64,000 nucleotides of DNA from Aquila chrysaetos chrysaetos. Its lineage: Eukaryota > Chordata > Aves > Accipitriformes > Accipitridae. A model generated the notes under the pieces. That model was given only the letters and a program-made list of their open reading frames with translations, did no database searches and was not told the origin of the DNA. The DNA is taken from the NCBI RefSeq assembly GCF_900496995.4, contig NC_044019.1:1674001-1738000 (forward strand), in the 5' to 3' direction. Positions 58,101-64,000 of this stretch are shown piece after piece; position 1 is the stretch's first letter, and each line of letters starts with the position of its first letter. The translations under genes were made by a program, and so were the position numbers.

Positions 58101-61100
58101 ATCTGGTAGAAGGGACCTACACATTCCACCTCAGAGTAACAGATGCCAAAGGAGAGAGTGATGTGGAAAGGACCACAGTGGAAGTCAAACCTGGTGAGGC
58201 TGGGTTCTGTGCTGTACCACATTCGCCTACAGTGCACTAGCAAGCCCTCTGTTCGTCTGGATACAGTGTACTGAGATAAAGTGTGTAGTCTAGTCCAGCT
58301 CAGAACTATAAAAGGTCAAAGGTTTTGGGGGATGTGATTGTGTTTTCGTGTGGTTCTGGGGGGCTGACTCTTACTGCTTGCCATTACCTGTGAAAGTCAT
58401 AGACTTGTATCCCTTCCTACATTGAGATTCTGTAATTTTGTGTTCAAAGCAGAAACGTTCTGGAAGGATACTAGAAACCTGAATTGTACCCAGACTGTTA
58501 AAAAGAATTGCTAAAGATCTGCATTATCTACATTCTCACTAGATCCTAGGAAAAATAACCTTGTGGAGATAATTCTGGATGTTAATGTCAGCCAGCTGAC
58601 TGAGAGGCAGAAGGGTATGTTCATCCGACAAATAGGCGTTCTGTTGGGGGTCCTCGACTCGGACATTACTGTGCAGAAGATCCAGCCATACACTGAACAA
58701 AGGTAGGGTTCTTCTGTGAGTGTACATGGAGGGGGATTGCTTGAGGCTTTAGTAAACCAAGGGCTGTTTTCTTTTGGGAAGCAGATTGGATAATCGGAAT
58801 GTGTGGAGATGTTGCTTAAAATTGATATTCCTGCTTGCTCGGGTAGGTGAAGGTGTGTTGCCAAGCAGGTCTTGGGTATCTTTCCCCTCTGGAGATGGTG
58901 CATTGTCCTCAAAAGCCGTTTGCTGCTGCAAATGTTTTTGCCCCCCAAATCTGTGAAATAAGAACTAATCTTACTTGTTTTTGAAAATTGTGAAGACTAT
59001 CTGAAGGATGTTATACAGCTGTCATTTATAACTGGAGAAATAATGGGGCTTGGTACAGGAGTAGTTTGGTAAAACACTGATGCCACACCAGAGGTGGTGG
59101 TATAACAATCCCCTTAGCAGTAGCCCTGCATGCCAGCTTTGTAGTTTTACATTAGCTTTACTGCCTGCACAACTGCTTCAATTTAATGTAAAATAAAATG
59201 TTGAAAACCAATGTAATTTTTGTTTGAAGAGATGAGGAGAACTTGGGTTTGATTGCTATTTAGCTGGTCTCTTCTAAACAAGTGGAAGTTTGCTTATAGG
59301 AAGGGCTGTAGGCCAGGGTCATGTTGCCTGCCTGGACAATGTTGCTCAGCTCCAAGTACAGCAATCAGTAAGTCATACAAGGGATGGTTCAGCCCAGCTG
59401 GATCCTGGCCATGCTGCTTTGTCGTGAAACTACCTGATCAAGTTCAGCTTTCCACCTCTGCAGAAATGGCTGGTCTGGGAAATTCACTGTTCTGCAGAAA
59501 ACTTCAGCGACTGGTGCTGTAGCGTTGTCACAGCAACAGCTGCACATATCTCCATACTAACAGCAGTCCATCGTTACTGTAGGTGTGTTTGAGGATGCCT
59601 GAACGTGCATGTGAGTGGCATAGCATGAAGCTTCCCAAGGGCAGAGTGGTAATCTGTTGAAATAAGTGCAATATTGCACTTAATTTTTACTAAAAGTGGA
59701 GTAGTTTTAAGGTAGATTAAGCATGTCCCTTAAATCTTTTTCCGTGCTTTAAGTCAGGCAGCAAGTCAGCAATAAATCTGCAGTTATACTTTAGACTTCC
59801 CTGAGTTCAGTAATGTATCGATTCCTTCATGTCCATGTTGCCTGCTGTAGCAGTAAAATCAGAATTCATTGTCCGTGCAAACCTAAAGAGCTCAGAACAG
59901 AAGAGCCAGCACTTTCTGTTGTAATACCTTTCTATCTCTGCCATGGCCAGCCCAGTTGCCACTGTTCTTCACTGAGTAAGGCAAGTAAAGGATTTTTGTA
60001 ATTAATGCTTCATCTGTTTATATGTTTATTAAGTAGACAAAAGAGTGGGAAGTGTTATAAAAGAGCAGAGATTATTTTCTGACAGATGGCTTTAAGATCC
60101 CATTTTTGCCTCAACTATCAAAGTAACTTGTACTGTTTAAAAAAGATCTTTTTCCCCCAACTGCTGTTTTTTTCCACATACTCTGAGGGCTTCACTAATA
60201 TCCTGTTGACTCATAGGCTCACTGGTAATAATAAATCTGAAACATCCATGCATCCTTTTGTGCATCTGAAGGATACACAGAGCTCTGCAAGGCTAGCAAG
60301 CCTAGGGGAGCAAGTTCTTCTATCATAAAGTTAATGCAATAAAAGATGCAGAATACAGTATCCTCTACACCTGTGCTTTTTTCTGGCTCTAACACTTTGC
60401 GCATTCAAACTAAGCTTTGCAAAAGGCAGTAAACCCTCACTGACTTCTCTGATGCTGGAGGTCTGTGGTGAGCAGTTAAATGAACCCCCAAGTTCCATGT
60501 GTAGTAAGGTCTAAGGATCCCACAGTGAGGGAGGGAGGAGATTATGAAAATGGTGGTACCTTAAAGTTTGGAGATTTGTATGCTTAGCATGAATGTTCAA
60601 AGATGTGCTTGATATTAGCAAACCATTAGCAAGCTCAAGAACAGTCCAGCCCTAGCTTTGAAAATATGGACGGATCAGATGTCCTGAAGCGGTTTTCTAC
60701 TGTATGACTGGGTCTACCTTTATTGCTTTCAAGATGGAGCCAGAAGTCTAATCTTAGAATAAATTTGGGATTCTAAATAAGTCCCTCTAATGACAGACTG
60801 GGGAAAACGGCTCTCTACCTGATGTTTGGAGAAGCAGCAGATAATCATTTTTGTCTGACTTCCAGCACGAAGATGGTGTTTTTTGTGCAGAACCAGCCTC
60901 CACATCAGATATTCAAAGGACGAGAGGTAGCCTGGACGCTAAAAAACGAACTACGGAAACAACAGTCAGACTTCCTCATCTTCCGAGCATTAGAAATTAA
61001 TACAGTCAGTAAGTAAGAGTCTGTGATACAAGCTAACATCTTTTCCCTTCTCAGATGCCTCCCAGAATAAGGACCTTCATGTGTGCTTAAAAACACCTGC

Positions 61101-63204
61101 ATGCACACACACATACACTCACTCCAGTAGCTTTCATATGTTAGTAAATGGGATACAGAAAAATAAGTCTGTTGGACTATACATTAATCAGTTATTTACT
61201 AATTGATTCTGTCTGTTCACTATTCAGCTTCGTATAAATGGTTACTTGTAATGTTGCTGGGAAGATAAGAATTCACAAAATCAAAAGAAGATTGATACTT
61301 AAGACACTAAAATATAGTGTTAATGCAATACAGCCAATGAAATGACTGTCATACTGAAAAGAATAAAACTACAGGTCTTGGTAGCTGCGAACATACTTGT
61401 TTTCTCTGCAGCACGTGCATAAGTGAAGGAAATGTTTCCCTTCTATCATTTTTTTTACAATTTTACATTAGCACTGTTTTTCTTCTATGAGCTCCATCCT
61501 GTGAGGAATATTTGCTGATCAGCTAGATATTCTAAACTAGAATTACGTTATTATTTAAATGACTTCCTGATCTTACAATTTTGTGGCCTTCAAAAGCCAC
61601 TCTTTGGTTCTGTTTGGTCCCTCTAAAGGATCTGTTTGTTTCTTGTCTGTCTCCCTGGCTGGGTTTGAATTTGAAAATCAAAACCTTATTTTAAAATGTT
61701 TACTTAACAAATACACAAATACCATAACTTCTATATTAAATTTTGCCTAATAAATCATGTTTTTTCTTAGCATGTTGTGTGTTACATTCTTAGTGAGGTG
61801 GGGCTTCTTAGTTTGGCGTGAGGCCTAGGTGCTTACATTTGCACTTCTTACTGCTTGCAATTATGGCTAAGCTATGGATGAACTACAGAGTGACTAGATT
61901 CAAGTTAGAGCCTACGGGGGGTTGGCTGTATTGAACTATACTATCCCATTTTTGCCTCACATGCGAGTTATTTAGTTCACCTTGCTGATTTTGGTCCCTA
62001 GCGTGTCAGCTGAACTGCTCTGAGCATGGGCGCTGTGACTCCTTCACCAAGCGTTGCATCTGTGACCCCTTCTGGATGGAGAACTTCATCAGGGTGCAGA
62101 TGGGGGACGGCGAAAGCAACTGTGGTACGTGCAACCTCCCTGGGATTGTTCATCTTCGGAAAGAAAGCAGTGTTTGAAACCCAGGGTAGGCAGAGTAACA
62201 GGTACCTGCTTTCTCCCAGTATCTCTGACGTGATGCTCACGCAAGGAGATAGTCCCTGCCCTGGTCTCGCTACACGTACCTTCTAGGCAGGCGATATTTG
62301 ATAGGGGAGCGACTCCTTTTCAGATCCTCTCAGTGAACACTCACAAAGAGTTGAGTCCATTCTTAGTGTATAAATCACACCTCTTTTCTGTCATGCCTCT
62401 ACAGAGTCTTTCCTGCCACAGGAAAGCAAATTTTATAAATCAACACACATTGAAAAATGCTATTGTGCAGCGAGTCTGCATGCTGGATCTCAAGCCTCTG
62501 GCTTCTGTAGGTGAGTTAGTGGTCCTGTCAGTGATGGATACTAGCCTCTAATTCTGCAAAGGGTCAGGCCTGCCTTTTTCTTCCCCAAGAATAGTCATCT
62601 AAAGCGCACACTGTCAACTGTATGAGGTGCCAAAACGTCTTTATCTCTGGGGTGTTTTGCTTTCAGAGTGGAGTGTGCTGTATGTGATCATTGCATCTTT
62701 CGTCATTGTGGTTGCCTTTGGAATCTTATCCTGGATGGTGATCTGCTGTTGCAAGAGGTGGGACTGAGGCCATAACCCCCACTGTATCAGTGCTTCAGAG
62801 CCAAGTAGCTGCATTAGGAGGTGAAAGATTCAAACCCGTCATCCCAGCAGGTCATCTGCTTAGCCCTGGGATGTTAGTTTTTGTCACTTGGTGTTTCAAG
62901 TGAAACATTGAAGTCCTAGAACTCTGGGTTTAGTTAAGAAGCAAGATTTGGATTAGCCTATAAATGTGCAACTAAAGCAATGTTTTTAATGTTTTGCTTT
63001 GTGATATGAACATAATCTGAAATAAGTACTCTAGCTTTGAAGATCAGAGTTGTTTTTTCTTCTGGCTTTTTTAGAAATGGACTGCCTCTTAATTCCTTTT
63101 CTTCCTCTTTAGACGAAAAGGAAAATCCAAAAGAAAAAGCAAATACAAGATTTTGGATGCAACGGATCAAGAAAGCCTGGAGTTAAAACCAAATCCCAAA
63201 GCAG
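34011..63204 (+). CDS. KIAA0319L: KIAA0319L (AAVR), PKD-domain type I membrane glycoprotein; 19 coding exons, last exon outside window
   Basis: Host membrane glycoprotein that cycles between the cell surface and the trans-Golgi network. In mammals it is linked to neuronal migration and dyslexia loci and serves as the receptor for adeno-associated virus, whose binding maps to PKD1 and PKD2 (established for the family). Nineteen coding exons joined by GT-AG sites give 1,059 residues: N-terminal signal peptide (hydrophobic LQLFYLCACLCALCSSA, 31-47), MANSC domain (about 50-132, eight Cys at 56, 87, 91, 92, 97, 107, 112 and 118), basic and S/T-rich stalk (133-376), five PKD domains (about 377-472, 473-570, 571-665, 666-759 and 760-856), a conserved region with an EGF-like Cys cluster (857-998), transmembrane helix (about 1002-1024), a CCC motif and a basic tail with KYKILDATDQESLELKP. 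Human has 1,049 residues in total. Here the region before PKD1 is about 65 residues longer. The final exon, about 60 residues, lies to the right. Confidence 0.97.
38229..38300 (+). repeat. Near-perfect inverted repeat, 33-bp arms, 6-nt loop
   Basis: Arms 38229-38261 and 38268-38300 are reverse complements at 31 of 33 positions, around the loop GGGGGA. On the plus strand the two differences are one A-C mismatch and one G-U wobble. The outer flanks CAAGGTTA and TAACCTTG also pair after a short bulge. The size is that of a microRNA precursor. It lies in KIAA0319L intron 2, sense orientation. Confidence 0.9.
39683..39812 (+). repeat. MIR-like SINE remnant
   Basis: ACTGGTTAGAGTAAG, then CAGGATTCCTGGGCTCAATT, CTTGCTGTGTAACCTTTGCC and GTGCCTTAG follow the MIR order: tRNA-like head, core, and the CTGTGTGACCTTGG and TGCCTCAG segments. 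Plus strand, intron 2. Confidence 0.7.
40102..40796 (+). CDS. KIAA0319L: KIAA0319L exon 3 (MANSC domain and basic stalk)
   Basis: 695 nt, residues 48-279, with a TTTTCCAG acceptor and a GTAAGT donor. The first half is the Cys-rich MANSC domain ending SVLVFLKK. The second half is hydrophilic and poorly conserved, with a strongly basic cluster QRKKRLRR (165-172) that resembles a proprotein-convertase site. Confidence 0.96.
43885..44040 (-). repeat. MIR SINE remnant
   Basis: The plus strand reads CTTACAGACATAGGACTCTC, then GGTCACTTGTCCCAGGCCAA and GGTTGGAATCAAAAGTGTCT. This is the reverse complement of the MIR core (TTACAGATGAGGAAACTGAG; TCACTTGCCCAAGGTCA; GGATTCGAACC). Confidence 0.6.
44930..45010 (-). 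repeat. Possible MIR fragment
   Basis: ATGCAGAGAGGAAATGATTT then GCCCAAGATTGCA resembles the reverse-complement MIR core (CAGAGAGGTTAAGTGACTTGCCCAAGGTCA). It is short and diverged. Confidence 0.35.
46164..46455 (+). CDS. KIAA0319L: KIAA0319L exon 4 (S/T-rich mucin-like stalk)
   Basis: 292 nt, residues 280-376, with a TTTACAG acceptor and a GTGAGA donor, phase 1. The composition is Ser/Thr/Pro-rich (ending NTAASPSTTATTP), as expected for an O-glycosylated linker. It is joined in frame to the conserved PKD1 exon. Confidence 0.9.
48599..48700 (+). CDS. KIAA0319L: KIAA0319L exon 5 (PKD1, first part)
   Basis: 102 nt, residues 377-410: VMKELVVSAGDSVEVTLPKN then EVQLNAFVLPEPPP. It has a CTCTCAG acceptor and a GTAAGG donor, and is phase 1 at both ends. 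Confidence 0.95.
49563..49660 (+). CDS. KIAA0319L: KIAA0319L exon 6 (PKD1, middle)
   Basis: 98 nt, residues 411-443: RTTYSYEWELITHPKDYSGE then MEGKHSQTLKLSK. The acceptor is a long T tract with AAAG and the donor is GTAAAA. Confidence 0.96.
50838..50925 (+). CDS. KIAA0319L: KIAA0319L exon 7 (PKD1, end)
   Basis: 88 nt, residues 444-472: LTVGLYEFKVVVDGENAHGE then GYVNVTVNP. It has a CTTCCAG acceptor and a GTGAGT donor, phase 1 at the end. N-glycosylation site NVT. Confidence 0.96.
52163..52255 (+). CDS. KIAA0319L: KIAA0319L exon 8 (PKD2, first strand)
   Basis: 93 nt, residues 473-503: KPRVNQPPVAIVSPQFQEIS then LPTISTVIDGS. Acceptor GTCGCAG has a weak polypyrimidine tract. It is three residues shorter than human at the linker. 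Being 93 nt with phase 1 on both sides, the exon could be skipped in frame. Confidence 0.9.
52939..53071 (+). CDS. KIAA0319L: KIAA0319L exon 9 (PKD2, middle)
   Basis: 133 nt, residues 504-547: QSTDDDKIVSYHWEELKGPL through NLVPGNYTF. It has a GAAACAG acceptor and a GTAGGT donor, ending at phase 2. Confidence 0.95.
54192..54420 (+). CDS. KIAA0319L: KIAA0319L exon 10 (PKD2 end and PKD3 start)
   Basis: 229 nt, residues 548-624: SLTVVDSDGASNSTTANLTV, then VDYPPVANAGPNQVITLPQN to KGKVMEMQ. The PKD2/PKD3 border lies inside this exon, unlike the other PKD borders. Donor GTCAGT. Confidence 0.97.
55481..55604 (+). CDS. KIAA0319L: KIAA0319L exon 11 (PKD3, end)
   Basis: 124 nt, residues 625-665: GVRTPVLQLSAMQEGDYTYQ then LIVTDSAGHQSTAEVTVIVQ. 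It has a CTCTAAG acceptor and a GTAAGC donor, ending at phase 1. Confidence 0.96.
55920..56085 (+). repeat. Possible degraded MIR-like SINE
   Basis: AGAACTTCTAGATTTCATTC and later TTTTAACCTCACTTTCTCTG with a GAGACAGTGGGCAAGAAATA end follow MIR spacing loosely. Strongly diverged. Confidence 0.3.
56168..56300 (+). CDS. KIAA0319L: KIAA0319L exon 12 (PKD4, first part)
   Basis: 133 nt, residues 666-709: ENNKPPKADAGPDKELTLPV through QKIVSFLWEKT. It has a TTTTCAG acceptor and a GTGTGT donor, with two bases of the next Arg codon. Confidence 0.96.
57040..57086 (+). mobile_element. CR1 LINE 3' end (short fragment)
   Basis: AATCTTTAAGGTCCCTTCCA then ACCCAAACCATTCTATAATT and CTATGA is the hallmark 3' terminus of avian CR1 elements. 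It is 5'-truncated to about 50-100 bp and lies in KIAA0319L intron 12, sense to the gene. Confidence 0.85.
57243..57391 (+). CDS. KIAA0319L: KIAA0319L exon 13 (PKD4, end)
   Basis: 149 nt, residues 710-759: GPDGVKLENANSSIATVTGL through SSVNVIVKE. It has a TTGGTTAG acceptor and a GTATGT donor, phase 1 at the end. Confidence 0.96.
57712..57863 (+). CDS. KIAA0319L: KIAA0319L exon 14 (PKD5, first part)
   Basis: 152 nt, residues 760-810: EINKPPVAKIAGNVVITLPT through WTRDEGSPAAG. It has a TTAATTAG acceptor and a GTGAGG donor. Confidence 0.96.
58055..58193 (+). CDS. KIAA0319L: KIAA0319L exon 15 (PKD5, end)
   Basis: 139 nt, residues 811-856: EVLNNSDHHPVLLLSNLVEG through DVERTTVEVKP. It has a TTCCAG acceptor and a GTGAGG donor, phase 1 at the end. 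Confidence 0.96.
58543..58702 (+). CDS. KIAA0319L: KIAA0319L exon 16
   Basis: 160 nt, residues 857-909: DPRKNNLVEIILDVNVSQLT through DSDITVQKIQPYTEQ. It has a TCACTAG acceptor and a GTAGGG donor. This is a conserved membrane-proximal region after the PKD array. Confidence 0.96.
60866..61008 (+). CDS. KIAA0319L: KIAA0319L exon 17
   Basis: 143 nt, residues 910-957: STKMVFFVQNQPPHQIFKGR through FLIFRALEINTV. It has a CTTCCAG acceptor and a GTAAGT donor. Confidence 0.96.
62002..62124 (+). CDS. KIAA0319L: KIAA0319L exon 18 (Cys-rich, EGF-like)
   Basis: 123 nt, residues 958-998: TCQLNCSEHGRCDSFTKRCI then CDPFWMENF through GESNC. It has a TCCCTAG acceptor and a GTACGT donor. The Cys spacing resembles an EGF module. 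Confidence 0.96.
62667..62757 (+). CDS. KIAA0319L: KIAA0319L exon 19 (transmembrane helix)
   Basis: 91 nt, residues 999-1028. The hydrophobic stretch VLYVIIASFVIVVAFGILSW is followed by ICCCK: one membrane-spanning helix and possible palmitoylation cysteines. It has a TTTCAG acceptor and a GTGGGA donor. Confidence 0.97.
63113..63204 (+). CDS. KIAA0319L: KIAA0319L exon 20 (cytoplasmic tail, first part)
   Basis: 92 nt, residues 1029-1059: RRKGKSKRKSKYKILDATDQ then ESLELKPNPKA. It has a CTTTAG acceptor and a GTAAAA donor. The remaining tail exon is not found before 64,000. Confidence 0.95.
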
Positions 63205-64000
63205 GTAAAACATGAGAGGGAAGAGCTCAGCGTTTCCAGAATGCTGACTAAGAATACTCTTCCTCAGTGGACTTAAAATCACAGAGTGAAACAAACGTGG
63301 TGTTAGGCACTGACAGACGAGTCTCAGAAGATCTAAGAGCTTGTTTCAGATCTGTATACAGGGTATTTAGTCAAGTTATCTAACTGCTTTGGTTTAGAAG
63401 TTGGGAGTGAAACTGGCCTGGTCCTGATGTCTCCACTTAGTATCACAGAAGTAGTAAGTGGATGCGTGTAAGCTATGCAGAGACCGGTATGATCCAGGAA
63501 GCCCCAAACTGGGTCTTTACTATAATTTCTCTTGCTCTAAAGTTTTTTCCACCGGGTTCAGGTAGTTTGCTTCTTGCCAACATGCAATTCCTTGGCCATG
63601 CTCTACAGCAAAGCATGAATTCAGTGTCACTAAGCATTTCACTAAACTGATCGACTTTGGCTGGTAAGCAAAGGGGCACCTGAAAGCAACCTGAAAATAC
63701 TCGTGGACTGGAGAGCGCGATGTTTATTTCTGCCCCCCTGCTCTCCCACGCCATGTGATTTGTTCCTAAATTTATTCATTTTTGCCCTTGTGAGCATCAG
63801 GCTCTGAAAGTTTCACGCTTTAGCTCATAGTCTAATTTTTCCAGGAAGCAGATGCTTATCTTAGGAGGGAGACCCATGAAGTCTTCAGTGCTCTGTGTGG
63901 CTACAGGCCTGTTGGCCCATTCCAGAAAGGCAGTCGTTTGTCTTCAGTGTTCTTAGCCAGCATTTTCCTGCATTGCTGTCCTGGAGAGTGCTTGTCAGGT

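Larger units (their letters stand above)
57864..64000 (+). other. KIAA0319L: KIAA0319L introns 14-20
   Basis: Introns 57864-58054, 58194-58542, 58703-60865, 61009-62001, 62125-62666, 62758-63112 and 63205 onward. I recognise no repeat or exon in them. The tail-encoding last exon is not visible before the window end. Confidence 0.75.

Noticed and set aside
1-64000. CRISPR arrays, operons, phage or bacterial systems
   Set aside because: The DNA is a eukaryotic intron-exon structure. No direct-repeat/spacer array or tightly packed prokaryotic reading frames occur.
63205-64000. Last KIAA0319L coding exon
   Set aside because: No peptide resembling the conserved acidic tail (ESELDSDDAIFTWPDRE type) is found in any plus-strand frame here. 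It must lie beyond the window.

Overview
The window is nuclear vertebrate DNA, most likely from a bird. The reasons are: compact, intron-containing genes with GT-AG splice sites; very GC-rich CpG islands as on avian microchromosomes; a short CR1 retrotransposon 3' end with the typical TTCTATGA tail near 57.06 kb; and several old MIR-like SINE remnants. I cannot name the species. The three genes and their order and orientation (TFAP2E and NCDN on the minus strand, KIAA0319L on the plus strand) match the human 1p34.3 block KIAA0319L-NCDN-TFAP2E read in the opposite direction.

Region by region: (1) 1-21,896, minus strand: TFAP2E (transcription factor AP-2 epsilon), exons 1-5. Exons 6-7, which carry the rest of the helix-span-helix dimerisation domain, lie beyond the left edge. 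Intron 3 is 17.9 kb and holds MIR remnants, AT-rich blocks that look like regulatory elements and the start of a CpG island of about 6 kb (roughly 16.9-23.4 kb) that covers exons 1-3 and the promoter. (2) 21,897-28,722: intergenic DNA with the TFAP2E promoter, long C tracts, a CT-rich minisatellite, an AT-rich enhancer-like block and the NCDN 3' UTR. (3) 28,723-32,212, minus strand: NCDN (neurochondrin), a complete six-exon coding region of 706 residues. (4) 32,213-32,772: a short divergent CpG-island promoter shared by NCDN and KIAA0319L, with two CCAAT boxes, a GGTCCC-type tandem repeat and an ETS-type site. (5) 32,590-64,000, plus strand: KIAA0319L (dyslexia-associated-protein-like membrane glycoprotein, also known as AAVR). 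A 5' non-coding exon and 19 coding exons give about 1,059 residues: signal peptide, MANSC domain, S/T-rich stalk, five PKD domains, a Cys-rich region, one transmembrane helix and the start of the cytoplasmic tail. The last coding exon lies beyond the right edge.

The three genes are neighbours by conserved synteny, not parts of one pathway: a DNA-binding developmental regulator, a cytosolic neuronal protein and a type I membrane trafficking glycoprotein. NCDN and KIAA0319L probably share promoter control. I found no convincing undescribed system, no tRNA or rRNA gene and no intact mobile element. The observations most worth a second look are a near-perfect 33-bp-arm hairpin in KIAA0319L intron 2, short upstream reading frames in the KIAA0319L leader, AT-rich enhancer-like islands inside the TFAP2E CpG island, and the phase-1 exon modules encoding the PKD repeats.
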